From Nitrospirota bacterium (GTDB lineage Bacteria; Nitrospirota; Nitrospiria; Nitrospirales; Nitrospiraceae), in assembly GCA_030684575.1 (NCBI GenBank), contig JAUXVD010000008.1, positions 372,001-436,000 on the forward strand: 64,000 nucleotides of DNA. Direction: 5' to 3'. The translations under genes and the position numbers were made by a program. The notes under the pieces are model-generated. The model was not told where the DNA came from. It saw only the letters and a program-made list of their open reading frames with translations, and made no database searches. Position 1 is the first letter of the stretch, and every line of letters begins with the position of its first letter. Shown one piece after another: positions 33,439 to 42,080 of the stretch.

Positions 33439-34469
33439 GGTCTCTGCTCCTCAACGGCGGTGCCGGTTTTGGACTTGAGTCGCTCTAGCGGGAGGTATGG
33501 AAGCACGCGATCTCCGGCCTTGCCATCGATGATGATTTTCTCGATATTCGGCAGGATCTCTTCCATGGTTTCGATATAAATCCGCTTACTGATGATGTCT
33601 TTGGCTTGATTGTATTCTTTCAGGGTCGCTACAAAACGGTTGGCTTCACCCTGAGCACGATTGAGTCGGGCCTGAGCGTTGCCTTTGGCCTGGTTGACGA
33701 CCTGAGCCGCTTCGCCTTTGGCTTTGGGGAGAATGTCGTTGCGATAGCTCTGCGACTGGTTGATCAGTTTCTCGCGATCTTCCTTCGCATTTGTTACATC
33801 CTTGAACGCAGCCGCCACGGCTTCGGGAGGACTGACGTCCTGGAGTTGGATGGCTGCGACCTGAACGCCGCATTGATACTGGTCGAGAAGGGACTGGAGA
33901 AGGACCATGGTATCTTGTTGGATTTGGGCTTTCCCGGTCGTCAAGGCCTCGTCGATCTTGCCCTTGCCGACCACTTCTCGCATAGCCGCCTCAGCAGCTT
34001 TGCCGATCGTCTCATGAATTTCTGCGACGTTAAAGAGATAGTTCGCCGATTCTTTGATCTTGTATTGGACGATGAATTCGATGGCCAGGATGTTCATGTC
34101 GCCGGTGAGCATCAGGGCTTCCTGCGCCAGCATCTGCTGACGGCCTTGCCGATCCGTACGGAAGCCAACCTCTATGCGGTGGAGTTTTTCGACTTTTGGT
34201 TGCAGGACGGTTTCGATCAGAGGGATTTTCCCATGGGGGCCTGGTCCTACGGTTCTGACAGGGACGCCGAATCGCTTGACGACGCCCTCCTCATCCGGGG
34301 CGACGATAAACGCGCTTTGCCAGGCCAGGAAGACGACCAATCCGGCGAGGGCGACGTTTCTGAAGCCGCTCGAGGGCATCAGATTCTTGAATTGCGATTG
34401 GGCCTGCTTGAGGGCATCCTCAAGCGGGTCACTCTTCTTACTCCAAGGATCTTTGGGGTCCCAAACCAT
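33435..34469 (-). CDS. hflK: HflK, SPFH-domain membrane protein
   Basis: A 344-residue partner of HflC. A Gly/Pro-poor charged N-terminus (WDPKDPWSKKSDPLEDALKQ) precedes one membrane helix (VALAGLVVFLAWQSAFIVAP) and the SPFH domain (EEGVVKRFGVPVRTVGPGPHGKIP). The coiled-coil C-terminal half ends in a disordered tail. First gene of hflKC, divergent from arsR with 128 bp between. Confidence 0.94.
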   Translation of the reverse strand: MVWDPKDPWSKKSDPLEDALKQAQSQFKNLMPSSGFRNVALAGLVVFLAWQSAFIVAPDEEGVVKRFGVPVRTVGPGPHGKIPLIETVLQPKVEKLHRIEVGFRTDRQGRQQMLAQEALMLTGDMNILAIEFIVQYKIKESANYLFNVAEIHETIGKAAEAAMREVVGKGKIDEALTTGKAQIQQDTMVLLQSLLDQYQCGVQVAAIQLQDVSPPEAVAAAFKDVTNAKEDREKLINQSQSYRNDILPKAKGEAAQVVNQAKGNAQARLNRAQGEANRFVATLKEYNQAKDIISKRIYIETMEEILPNIEKIIIDGKAGDRVLPYLPLERLKSKTGTAVEEQRP

Positions 34470-34562
34470 GTGAGGTATGTGTCCGGTGGTGGCAGCGAAG
34501 GAACTCTATCCTCGTTACCTTAGCAGACTGCCAGAAGTTTACGCAATCGGGATCGTCCCCGC

Positions 34563-34592
34563 TTGACCCATCATGAATTCTTGATGTATAAG
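34563..34592 (+). promoter_or_regulatory. arsR promoter with operator filling the spacer
   Basis: TTGACC (34563-34568) and TATAAG (34587-34592) are 18 bp apart. The spacer (34569-34586) is an imperfect palindrome, CATCATGAA/TTCTTGATG, with eight of nine paired bases, matching the ATCAAG-type sites bound by ArsR repressors. Bound repressor would block RNA polymerase directly. The expected start site coincides with the arsR ATG at 34598, so the transcript is predicted leaderless. Confidence 0.7.
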
Positions 34593-34597
34593 AATGG

Positions 34598-34918
34598 ATG
34601 CCGATCTTATCTGGAAAGAATCGAACCAAAACCGCCGAGCTGTGCCATGCGCTGGCAGATGAGACCAGGCTGGATATTCTCGATCAGCTCAAGGAGGGCG
34701 AACGGTGCGTCTGCGAGCTGACTGATGCCCTTCAGACCGGGCAGTCGCGTCTATCTTTTCATTTAAAGGTCTTGAAGGACGCAGGCTTGATTCTCGATCG
34801 ACCGGAAGGCCGCTGGATTTATTACGCCATCAATTTCGAAGCGGTTGAGGAACTTGAAGAGCTTGTCGGCTCGCTCAAATTAACGAGAAGAACTATTCGC
34901 CCGAACTCACATTGTTGA
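34598..34918 (+). CDS. arsR: ArsR-family arsenite-responsive repressor
   Basis: A 106-residue winged-helix repressor. The arsenite-binding pair is in the motif ERCVCELTDAL (Cys-Val-Cys, about residues 36-38), and a Cys sits at the C-terminus (NSHC). The recognition helix is SRLSFHLKVLKDAGL. Arsenite binding would release it from the palindromes in its own promoter and before acr3. No Shine-Dalgarno precedes the ATG, in line with a leaderless message. Confidence 0.92.
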   Translation: MPILSGKNRTKTAELCHALADETRLDILDQLKEGERCVCELTDALQTGQSRLSFHLKVLKDAGLILDRPEGRWIYYAINFEAVEELEELVGSLKLTRRTIRPNSHC

Positions 34919-34936
34919 CATTTTTGGGGCCATTCA

Positions 34937-34952
34937 ATCAAGAACTCTTGAT
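34937..34952 (+). promoter_or_regulatory. Second ArsR-type palindrome, before acr3
   Basis: ATCAAGAA/CTCTTGAT is a near-perfect 16-bp palindrome and shares the ATCAAG/CTTGAT half sites with the operator in the arsR promoter. It lies 18 bp after arsR and 28 bp before the acr3 ATG. It could bind ArsR to adjust transcription of acr3-arsC. Confidence 0.6.
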
Positions 34953-34979
34953 GGATTGCTTGTGAGACCCACGGAGATC

Positions 34980-36062
34980 ATGCAGATGGAAGCGCCACTC
35001 GTCCTTGAGAAGCAGCTGAATCCTTTTGAGCGGTATCTGACCGTCTGGGTCACCCTCTGTATGATCGCGGGTATCGTGATCGGCCAGGCGGCTCCCGGTT
35101 TTGTCCAGACCTTGCGGGCGATGGAGTTCGGTCAAGGTAGCCATATCAACTTGCCGATTGCCATCCTCATCTGGCTGATGATCGTGCCGATGATGATGAA
35201 GGTCGATTTCGCCTCCATTCGCCACGTCGGGACTCGCCCGACCGGATTGGTCATCACCCTGTTCGTCAATTGGGTGGTTAAACCTTTTTCGATGGCCCTC
35301 TTGGCCTGGTTCTTCTTCCGCGTCGTCTTTGCCGCCTGGATCACACCGACCGAAGCCGATCAATACATCGCGGGGACGATTATTCTGGCCGCGGCGCCCT
35401 GTACCGCGATGGTATTTGTTTGGAGCTATCTCACGGATGGGGACCCCGCCTATACGTTAGTCCAGGTGTCCGTGAACGATCTCATCATGCTCCTGCTCTT
35501 TGCGCCGATTGTCGGGCTCCTGGTAAGCGGCGCGTCATCGCTCGCTGTTCCGTTCGATGTCTTGCTCTATTCAGTCCTGGCGTTCATCGTGATTCCGCTG
35601 GCGATTGGGTGGGGGCTTCGTATGTGGCTCGTGCAGCAACAGGGCCAGCGATGGCTTGAAGACGTGCTCTTACCGAAATTTTCCCCGGTCACCATTATGG
35701 CCTTGCTCCTCACCTTGGTCTTCATCTTCGCCTTCCAATCCCAGAACATCATGGGCAAGACCGTTCATGTGGCGTTGATTGCCGTGCCGATCCTCTTGCA
35801 AGTGTATCTGAATGCCTCATTGGCCTATGGGCTCATGTATCGGTTTCATGTGCCCTATGCGATCGCCGCGCCGGGTGCGTTGATCGGGGCCAGCAACTTT
35901 TTCGAATTGGCGGTGGCGACGGCCATTGCGCTGTTCGGTCCCGAGTCCGGCGCTGCTTTGGCAACGGTGGTGGGTGTGTTGGTGGAGGTGCCGGTCATGT
36001 TATCGGTCTGTGGGGTCTGTAATCGGACCAGGCATTGGTTCAGGCCTGAGGTGGCAGCATGA
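34980..36062 (+). CDS. acr3: ACR3-type arsenite efflux permease
   Basis: A 360-residue inner-membrane permease with about ten helices, which exports arsenite using the proton motive force. The essential thiolate Cys is in ILAAAPCTAMVFVWS, and the second conserved motif is GASNFFELAVATAIALFG. ATG 34980 is chosen for the GGAG site and the typical start; a TTG at 34956 is open. It overlaps arsC by 4 bp. Confidence 0.95.
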   Translation: MQMEAPLVLEKQLNPFERYLTVWVTLCMIAGIVIGQAAPGFVQTLRAMEFGQGSHINLPIAILIWLMIVPMMMKVDFASIRHVGTRPTGLVITLFVNWVVKPFSMALLAWFFFRVVFAAWITPTEADQYIAGTIILAAAPCTAMVFVWSYLTDGDPAYTLVQVSVNDLIMLLLFAPIVGLLVSGASSLAVPFDVLLYSVLAFIVIPLAIGWGLRMWLVQQQGQRWLEDVLLPKFSPVTIMALLLTLVFIFAFQSQNIMGKTVHVALIAVPILLQVYLNASLAYGLMYRFHVPYAIAAPGALIGASNFFELAVATAIALFGPESGAALATVVGVLVEVPVMLSVCGVCNRTRHWFRPEVAA

Positions 36063-36475
36063 AGGAGCGAGTCTTATTCCTCTGTACCGGTAATTCGGCT
36101 CGAAGCCAAATGGCGGAGGGTTGGTTGCGGCATCTGGCGGGCGACCGATTTGAGGTCTTCAGCGCGGGGACCCATCCGGTCGGCCTGAATCCCGGGTCGG
36201 TCGAATCCATGGCCGAGGTCGGAATCGATATCTCAGGGCACCGGTCCAAATCGGCGGTAGAATTCTCGTCTATGCCCATCGACTATGTGATCACAGTGTG
36301 CGATCGCGCCAACGAGACCTGTCCTCGTTGGCCAGGAGCGGTTCGACTCATCCATTGGAGTTTCGACGATCCTGCAGCCCTGTCCGATGCGGCTGAACGG
36401 CGACAAGTATTCCGGCGAGTCCGGGACGAGATCGCCATGGCTATTCGGACGTTTCTCGCCTCAGTGGCTGGATGA
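36059..36475 (+). CDS. arsC: Arsenate reductase, thioredoxin-coupled (low-Mr phosphatase fold)
   Basis: A 138-residue enzyme that reduces arsenate to arsenite for export by Acr3. The P-loop is FLCTGNSARSQMAE (nucleophilic Cys near residue 9) and the relay Cys pair is in CDRANETCPRWP. This is the B. subtilis/S. aureus pI258 type, recycled by thioredoxin. Start overlaps the acr3 stop (ATGA). Confidence 0.95.
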   Translation: MKERVLFLCTGNSARSQMAEGWLRHLAGDRFEVFSAGTHPVGLNPGSVESMAEVGIDISGHRSKSAVEFSSMPIDYVITVCDRANETCPRWPGAVRLIHWSFDDPAALSDAAERRQVFRRVRDEIAMAIRTFLASVAG

Positions 36476-36530
36476 TCCTCTTGCGAGAGTAATACCTACG
36501 GCGTGGTTGCCTTCGTTCAGGGGAGCGATC

Positions 36531-37664
36531 CTAGAGCAGGTAAGTGAGGATGAGGTACACAAGGCTCGCTAGAAACGCTGAGGCCGGCAGCGTCACGACC
36601 CACGCCAGGACCATGTCACGTACGGTCGTCCAGCGGACGTTGTTCAGGCCCTTGAGCAGACCTATGCCGATAATGGCCGAACTGCTGACATGGGTCGTCG
36701 AGACCGGCAATCCCAGCGATCCCGAAAGGAGCACGAGCGAAGATGTGGTCAGGTTGGCGGATAGCCCCTCCGCATGGTCCATACGTGTGACCTTTTCGGC
36801 CAGGACTTTCGTCACCCGCAACCCTCCAAAGTAACTCCCCAGTCCCATCGCCACGGCGACTCCTCCGAACGCGGCCAGCTGAGACGAGGTGTTGGGCCAT
36901 GCGGCGGTTGCGCTCCCGAGCAGAAGTATGGCCACAATTTTCGGCGCATCGTTCGTGCCGCGAGCGAACGATGCAAGTCCGCTCGAAAGCCAATGGATCG
37001 TATCGAGTCCCACAACCAATCCCTGCAATCCGGCACGGTCGCATTGCGACGGTACGGCCATGACCGGCTGACCGAAGCTGGAGGCCTGAAACAACGTTCT
37101 GGTGTCCCCGCGCACATCGATAGCCACTAATGCATGGGATGACGGCATCACGCATAGGCAGGAGCCTTCCCATTTCTTTGCGAGTGCGCGAATCGCTGGA
37201 TGAAGCAGAATCGACAGGGTGAGGGCAAGAAATGGACTGAGCAATAAGGGAAGGGCGATCTTGTTTCCGATCGCGGACCAGATCAATCCTTCTCCGGCGA
37301 AGGCGAAGAAGCCGGTGCCGACGATGGCCCCGGTGAGCGCATGAGTCGTGGAGACAGGCAAGCCCGTGTGCGAGGCGAAGAGTACCCAGGCCATTGCTCC
37401 GGTCAAGACCGCCAATGTGGCAGCCGGTTCGATAATCGTGCCGGTCTGGACGAGGCCATGGCTGAAGGTCTTGACCATCGCCCCGGCGACAAGAGCAGCC
37501 GAAGCTGCGCCGACTACGGTCCAGGCAGTGCCCCAGGCGATAGCCGAGCGATAGTTCGTGACGCCGCTGCCCACTAAGGTCGCAATCGCTTTGGAGACAT
37601 CGTTCGCGCCATTGGCAAACGCGAGGGCAAAGACGAGGGCAAAGGCGGGTAGGGCGATGTCCAT
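36531..37664 (-). CDS. pit: PiT-family inorganic phosphate transporter
   Basis: A 377-residue permease with about ten helices and the duplicated PiT signature: FANGANDVSKAIATLVG near the N-terminus and the second repeat with FARGTNDAPKIVAIL. Both GANDV/GTNDA motifs are present, so it is likely an active phosphate symporter. It starts 8 bp after arsS on the same strand, so it belongs to the arsM-arsS operon. PiT carriers also admit arsenate; here it may secure phosphate under arsenic stress or supply arsenate to the pathway. That role is inferred. Confidence 0.9.
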   Translation of the reverse strand: MDIALPAFALVFALAFANGANDVSKAIATLVGSGVTNYRSAIAWGTAWTVVGAASAALVAGAMVKTFSHGLVQTGTIIEPAATLAVLTGAMAWVLFASHTGLPVSTTHALTGAIVGTGFFAFAGEGLIWSAIGNKIALPLLLSPFLALTLSILLHPAIRALAKKWEGSCLCVMPSSHALVAIDVRGDTRTLFQASSFGQPVMAVPSQCDRAGLQGLVVGLDTIHWLSSGLASFARGTNDAPKIVAILLLGSATAAWPNTSSQLAAFGGVAVAMGLGSYFGGLRVTKVLAEKVTRMDHAEGLSANLTTSSLVLLSGSLGLPVSTTHVSSSAIIGIGLLKGLNNVRWTTVRDMVLAWVVTLPASAFLASLVYLILTYLL

Positions 37665-37672
37665 TGGAGCCC

Positions 37673-38731
37673 TTAGGTGGTGACAGACCCGCCGCACGAT
37701 GAGCCTGTTCCGGCGGTGCAGCCATAGCAATGGTTGCGGGTCGTGATCTGGCGCTGATTCAGCTGCACCGGATCGAAGTCGCGGATGTGGGCGGGCATGC
37801 CGTGGTCGACCGGCAGATCCAGCATCTGGTTGAAGTCGCAGTCGTAGAGTCTGCCATCCCAGCTGACTGAGATTGTATAGCGGCACATGACGCCGGCCGC
37901 GGCAGCAGGGTTGAAGGCGTTAGCGAGCCGCTCCATATACTGCTCATAATTTCCGCTCTCCACCAGAAACTCCAAGTATCGGCTCACCGGCATGTTGGTG
38001 ATCGTGTAGAGATGGTTGAACTCGACGCCATGTTTGGCCCGGAGTTCTTTGCGAAACTGTGCCTCAATCGCTGCTTGTTTGGGCGGAAGAAAGGCTCCGA
38101 CTGGATTGTAGACAAGGTTCAGGGCGAGGCCGCTGTCGGGCTGGCCATAGCCGAGCCGATTGAGCAGACGCAGTGCCTCGATCGATTTCTGAAAGATTCC
38201 GTCGCCCCGTTGGGCATCGGTTTGACTGGCCTGGTAGGAGGGGAGTGAGGCGATAATCTCGACCTGGTGGGCGGCCAGAAATTCGGCTAAGCCTGCCTGT
38301 GAAGGAATCAGCAGCACCGACAGATTGCAACGATCCAGTACATGCCGTCCGAGTGCGCGGGCCTGTTCGACCAGCCAGCGAAAGTTTGGGTTTAGTTCCG
38401 GTGCCCCCCCGGTGATATCGACCGTAGGAATATCGGTTTTGGCGAGCGCCTGCATGCAGAGCTCTGCCGTTTCTCGGGACATGCTCTCAGTCCGATCCGG
38501 TCCCGCATCTACATGGCAATGGCGGCAGGTCTGGTTGCAGAGTTTGCCGACGTTGACTTGAAAGACGGTGATTCCCGTGGCGCGAAGGGGGAGCAGCCCA
38601 ATCCGATCGAGTTGCCGGTCGAAGGGCGGAGTGCTCGTGATGGTTCCGAGCCGCTTCAATTGTTCTGCGGGGGAGGCCAGGGGGCTCTGTTGTCCCAATA
38701 GGGTTAGCGCCATAGGGTTCTGCTTCACCAT
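37673..38731 (-). CDS. arsS: Arsenosugar biosynthesis radical SAM protein ArsS
   Basis: A 352-residue radical SAM enzyme. The cluster motif is CNQTCRHCHVD (about residue 64), with the SAM-contacting DITGGAPELNP. The C-terminal DUF3641 region has extra Cys (CDFNQMLDL, NHCYGCTAGTGSSCGG) that may hold an auxiliary cluster. ArsS converts methylated arsenic to an adenosylated arsenical, the precursor of arsenosugars. It follows arsM by 62 bp. Confidence 0.94.
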   Translation of the reverse strand: MVKQNPMALTLLGQQSPLASPAEQLKRLGTITSTPPFDRQLDRIGLLPLRATGITVFQVNVGKLCNQTCRHCHVDAGPDRTESMSRETAELCMQALAKTDIPTVDITGGAPELNPNFRWLVEQARALGRHVLDRCNLSVLLIPSQAGLAEFLAAHQVEIIASLPSYQASQTDAQRGDGIFQKSIEALRLLNRLGYGQPDSGLALNLVYNPVGAFLPPKQAAIEAQFRKELRAKHGVEFNHLYTITNMPVSRYLEFLVESGNYEQYMERLANAFNPAAAAGVMCRYTISVSWDGRLYDCDFNQMLDLPVDHGMPAHIRDFDPVQLNQRQITTRNHCYGCTAGTGSSCGGSVTT

Positions 38732-38793
38732 ACCGAAGATCGTTTCTGGCCTGACGTATAGAGACGACGCCTGTGAGGGCTCCTCACGGAGTC

Positions 38794-39981
38794 TCAGCAG
38801 CAGCCTCCGTCAGGGGCGCAGGTAGTGGCGTCACCTGCCGCCGGTTCGCTGGCGCGATTGAGAATGGCGAAGTGCGAGCGATAGCCCTCCGTTTCGAGCA
38901 CCCTGCGCGTCTTGGCGCAGACTTCGACCGGTTCGCCGCGCCGGAACAGGTGGTGGTCGTCATCGCAGGCTTCCAGGAACGGACCGGCCAGGAGCGCGAA
39001 ATCGCCTGACCATAGGCACGGATCCTGTGAGGGAACCACGGAGGCCCAGCGAGGATCGGCCCGGTCCAGCCAGAGCGGAGTGGGCGAGAAGACAAACAAG
39101 GCGTCAAAAGGAGGCTGACTGAGGAGAAGGGCCAGGTCCGGCGTCAGTGGTTGAGGAATCCCGCGCAGGTAAGCCGTGCCCCGTTCATCTACCACTCGAC
39201 TGAAGGGGCCGCGCAGCGTCGCATAACGCGGGGCGGCGGTCGGGAGTTGTGTTGGCAATTTGTAGCCGGTTAAGGTTACCGAGAAGAAATGGATACCGTC
39301 GATCCGCTGCCAGGGTGACGAGGTGATGAGATGAATGCCGACGAACCCCGCGTCGGTCATGCCTCCCATGTAGTCGGTGAGTGTGAGGGCGCCGGACAAA
39401 CAATCGCCCCATTTTTTCGCATCGTGGATCAGGTACTGCGGGACGGGCTGGTCGGCCACGATATCGGAAACCGTGAATCGACCGCCTGGCTTGGCGACGC
39501 GGAACATCTCGCGGAACACCTTCCGCTTATCGGGCGCGAGGTTGATGACGCAATTGGAGATGATCAAGTCGACCGTATTCTCCGCCACCGGCATGGCGTC
39601 GGCCACCCCCTTCTTAAACTCGACATTGGAGGCGGGATAACCAAGGTTGGTGGCGACCACGACGGCGTTCTTGCGGGCGATCTCCAGCATCGTATCGGTC
39701 ATATCGATGCCGATCACTCGGCCGGTCGGACCGACGAGGCGCGAGGCTTCAAAACAGTCGATGCCGCCCCCCGAGCCGATGTCCAGCACTGTTTCGCCGG
39801 GGCGTACCGTTTTCAGGCCGGCCGGTGTGCCGCATCCGTAGGAGATCTTGAGGACCTCTTCCGGGATAAAGGATTTGAGGTTCGCCATGTCGTAACTGGT
39901 CGGGCAACACATCTGTTCGCCCGTACTGGCGGCACGGGCATAACGCTCGCTGACTTTTTGTTCAATTTCGTCTAAAGGCAT
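38794..39981 (-). CDS. arsM: Arsenite S-adenosylmethionine methyltransferase ArsM, arsenosugar type
   Basis: A 395-residue enzyme that methylates arsenite. The Rossmann SAM motif is VLDIGSGGGIDCF (about residue 66). The Cys residues that hold As(III) are seen in SYGCGTP, ISNCVINL and WGDCLSGAL. An extended C-terminal domain (residues 255-395) is typical of the arsenosugar-pathway ArsM, and the protein ends in a Cys cluster (CAPDGGCC). ATG 39981 follows GAGGACACC. First gene of arsM-arsS-pit. A TTGACG with a weak -10 lies about 70 bp upstream. Confidence 0.94.
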   Translation of the reverse strand: MPLDEIEQKVSERYARAASTGEQMCCPTSYDMANLKSFIPEEVLKISYGCGTPAGLKTVRPGETVLDIGSGGGIDCFEASRLVGPTGRVIGIDMTDTMLEIARKNAVVVATNLGYPASNVEFKKGVADAMPVAENTVDLIISNCVINLAPDKRKVFREMFRVAKPGGRFTVSDIVADQPVPQYLIHDAKKWGDCLSGALTLTDYMGGMTDAGFVGIHLITSSPWQRIDGIHFFSVTLTGYKLPTQLPTAAPRYATLRGPFSRVVDERGTAYLRGIPQPLTPDLALLLSQPPFDALFVFSPTPLWLDRADPRWASVVPSQDPCLWSGDFALLAGPFLEACDDDHHLFRRGEPVEVCAKTRRVLETEGYRSHFAILNRASEPAAGDATTCAPDGGCC

Positions 39982-40136
39982 GGTGTCCTCACGGTCGGGT
40001 AGAGTGCGGTCCAAGTCTCCATGTATCAATACTCATGCATGTCCGTCAACTCCGGCATATCCGGGCAATTTGCTGAATGGCATGCCTTATGAGAGTCGGG
40101 TGGAAGAAATATTTCTTACAGGGAGATCTGAGAAAA

Positions 40137-40175
40137 GAAGGGGGGAGCAGTAGGGATCTCGCGGCTCCCCCCTTC
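40137..40175 (-). terminator. Intrinsic terminator of the cytochrome P460 gene
   Basis: A perfect 12-bp stem (40137-40148 with 40164-40175) with a 15-nt loop lies 11 bp after the P460 stop. On the minus strand it is followed by TTTTCTC, so it fits a rho-independent terminator for the leftward gene. Confidence 0.75.
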
Positions 40176-40186
40176 CGAACGTCCGC

Positions 40187-40786
40187 CTACATCTTTCCGC
40201 GCTTCTCGAAGTACTCATCGTACCGATGCACAAAATCCTTCTGCGCTAACGGCATGTGGCAGGCGCGGCACTTCGTAAAGTCTTCCATCAGGGGTTTGCT
40301 GGCTGCGTCATAGGCGGCGTAGGCCCAATCGCCGTTTTTCAGATTGTCGGGGAGCTTGTCGCCCCAGCCCTGCTCCTTGCCCATCACGAACACCTTGGCC
40401 AGGTCGCCCTTCACCGGCTTCCCATCCATGCCGGTCGCCAGTTTGTCGCCATCCATCGTGGCCTTGTAGATTTCCATCACCATCACGGTCCCATTCGGGA
40501 AGGGTTGGCCTGCCGAGGTTCGGGCACCGGTTCGATTGATGTAGATGTCCCGCACCTGCTTAGCCTCGCCTTTTGGGATATCGCCCAGGAACTTGGGCCA
40601 GGACCTGTAGTCGGCGGGAAGGGCGACGGTGCCATCAGGGCCAGCAGGGGCCGCCATCAAGGGGGCCATTGTCGTCTTGGTATCGGCAGCCTTCATCTTG
40701 GAGTCGGACGACTCTGTCGTGTTGCAGCCGCCTATGACGAGCAGCAATCCGCTGAAGACAAGGGACGAGGCAAACTGTTTGTACAT
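40187..40786 (-). CDS. Cytochrome P460 family lipoprotein
   Basis: A 199-residue c-type haem protein. A lipobox (LLVIGGC, Cys about residue 21) anchors it to the outer side of a membrane. The haem motif is CRACHMP near the C-terminus, after the P460 fold (DYRSWPKFLGDIPKGEAKQV, RTSAGQPFPNGTVMVMEIYKA). Members oxidise hydroxylamine to N2O/NO in ammonia oxidisers or act as NO-related oxidases; in nitrite oxidisers their role is open. It has a GGAGGTCC ribosome site, a leader hairpin and an intrinsic terminator, so it is a one-gene unit. Confidence 0.9.
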   Translation of the reverse strand: MYKQFASSLVFSGLLLVIGGCNTTESSDSKMKAADTKTTMAPLMAAPAGPDGTVALPADYRSWPKFLGDIPKGEAKQVRDIYINRTGARTSAGQPFPNGTVMVMEIYKATMDGDKLATGMDGKPVKGDLAKVFVMGKEQGWGDKLPDNLKNGDWAYAAYDAASKPLMEDFTKCRACHMPLAQKDFVHRYDEYFEKRGKM

Positions 40787-41092
40787 GGTGGACCTCCTAT
40801 TGGTAGTGGTAGAGGGGCCCATGGAAAAGTGGGCCCCTATTCTTTCATCTCACTTTCCCTACGAAGCCCATCCCTATTTGGATGTCTGGTGTTGTGCAGG
40901 CCTATGTATGGACATAGGCCTGAACGCCAATGCCGCCTCCGCCGGATGAGAAGGCCATAGCCAAGCAGCCTGAACCGCTGTGCGTGATGATGAAAAAGAC
41001 GATGATAGGGAAAAGACGAGCAGAGGGGCCGATGAAGACCTCGTCTTATGACAGTGGGGTTGCGGAGCAGCCATGCTCCGTTGTCCGTGCCG
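40787..41092. other. 306-bp gap left of DUF2784 gene
   Basis: Apart from the leader hairpin of P460 (next entry), I see no gene. Possible ORFs of 66-98 codons on either strand lack ribosome sites and resemble no family. Confidence 0.4.
40813..40838. repeat. Perfect 9-bp-arm hairpin in the P460 leader
   Basis: AGGGGCCCA (40813-40821) and TGGGCCCCT (40830-40838) pair perfectly around an 8-nt loop, ending 26 bp before the P460 ATG. On the plus strand it is followed by ATTCTTTC. It may shape the leader RNA of P460, end an unseen transcript, or bind a protein. Confidence 0.5.
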
Positions 41093-41464
41093 TCAAGGCC
41101 GTTGCTGCTGAGATCGACGCCACAACCATCCATATACCGAGAGATTGATGGTCAGGACGACGAGGCCGAACAGGAGTTGTCTGTCGCGAGTCAGGCCGTC
41201 TGGATACAAGGTCGACAACAGGTAGTGGGAGAGAAAGTCTTCGCGATAGCCCTGTTGGCCAGCCTGTCCGCGCAGCCAATTTTCCAGCGGCGTCAGCGGG
41301 CAGATCCAGCCGGTGAATTCGACGGTCGCCCCCCACAGCACTGCCGGCAGGTGTACCCAGGCAGCGCAGGGCCACTTCACCGTCAAGAATCCGCCGAATA
41401 TCACGAAGAGGACAAATCCGGCATGTATGCACAGGGTCAGGTCTGCGAGCCATCCATACCACAT
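41093..41464 (-). CDS. DUF2784 membrane protein
   Basis: A 123-residue protein with four hydrophobic helices and the family pattern LHAGFVLFVIFGG-like (CIHAGFVLFVIFGGFL), HLPAVLWGATVEFTGWICPLTPLENWLR, and DFLSHYLLSTLYPDGLT. Function unknown. It starts 4 bp after the DUF488 gene. Confidence 0.88.
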   Translation of the reverse strand: MWYGWLADLTLCIHAGFVLFVIFGGFLTVKWPCAAWVHLPAVLWGATVEFTGWICPLTPLENWLRGQAGQQGYREDFLSHYLLSTLYPDGLTRDRQLLFGLVVLTINLSVYGWLWRRSQQQRP

Positions 41465-41468
41465 GGCG

Positions 41469-42026
41469 TCAGAAGAGCCGGGGCGGAGCCAAGGGATCGG
41501 CCGGCTGAGGATAGACGATCCTGTCTCCGTCGATGACCGCGAATGTCGTCAGCCGATGTTCGTCGGCCTTGGCCGGCGAGAGGATATGTCTGACGGTCCA
41601 GCCTCTGATCGCCAGCGCATCGGCAATCAAGGATCGGTGACAGCGCCAAGGGACAGCTTCGGCACACATGATCGCAAGTGATCCTTGCCGGCCATGCGTC
41701 ATCAGCGCTTCCAGTGCATCCCGGAATTCGTCCTGCTGCATATAGTCGGCATAGCCTCGAAAGCTGGCATTGCTCCATCCGTCGTTGATCGAATCCTTTC
41801 GGGCCTTTCGCAGTCCTCCAAGGGTCGGCATATGGAGATAGTTGAGACCTGAAGCTCTCAGGCTCTCAGCGAGGGCCTCCGTATTGAACTGCGGGTTGTG
41901 ACGCGACCGAGGAACGGTTCGCACGTCGACGAGGAAATTGATGGTATGGGCATGGAGGAGATCGGTGAACTCACCGATCGGTCTGGTCGAATGGCCAATG
42001 GTCCAGATGGTCGGCGGGGCAGGCAT
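41469..42026 (-). CDS. DUF488 family protein
   Basis: A 185-residue soluble protein with the family hallmarks TIGHSTRPIGEFTDLL, LVDVRTVPRSRHNPQFN and the Cys-containing MCAEAVPWRCHRSLIADAL. Function is not established; some members are near nitrogen or stress genes. Likely co-transcribed with DUF2784. Confidence 0.9.
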   Translation of the reverse strand: MPAPPTIWTIGHSTRPIGEFTDLLHAHTINFLVDVRTVPRSRHNPQFNTEALAESLRASGLNYLHMPTLGGLRKARKDSINDGWSNASFRGYADYMQQDEFRDALEALMTHGRQGSLAIMCAEAVPWRCHRSLIADALAIRGWTVRHILSPAKADEHRLTTFAVIDGDRIVYPQPADPLAPPRLF

Positions 42027-42080
42027 CGCTCAGTGTGGCACAGCAAACGAGGAATCGCCATCAGCCGAATAAGTCGAGGC

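Noticed and set aside
40837-41148. Several 66-98-codon frames on both strands left of DUF2784
   Set aside because: No ribosome sites, no family resemblance, biased composition.
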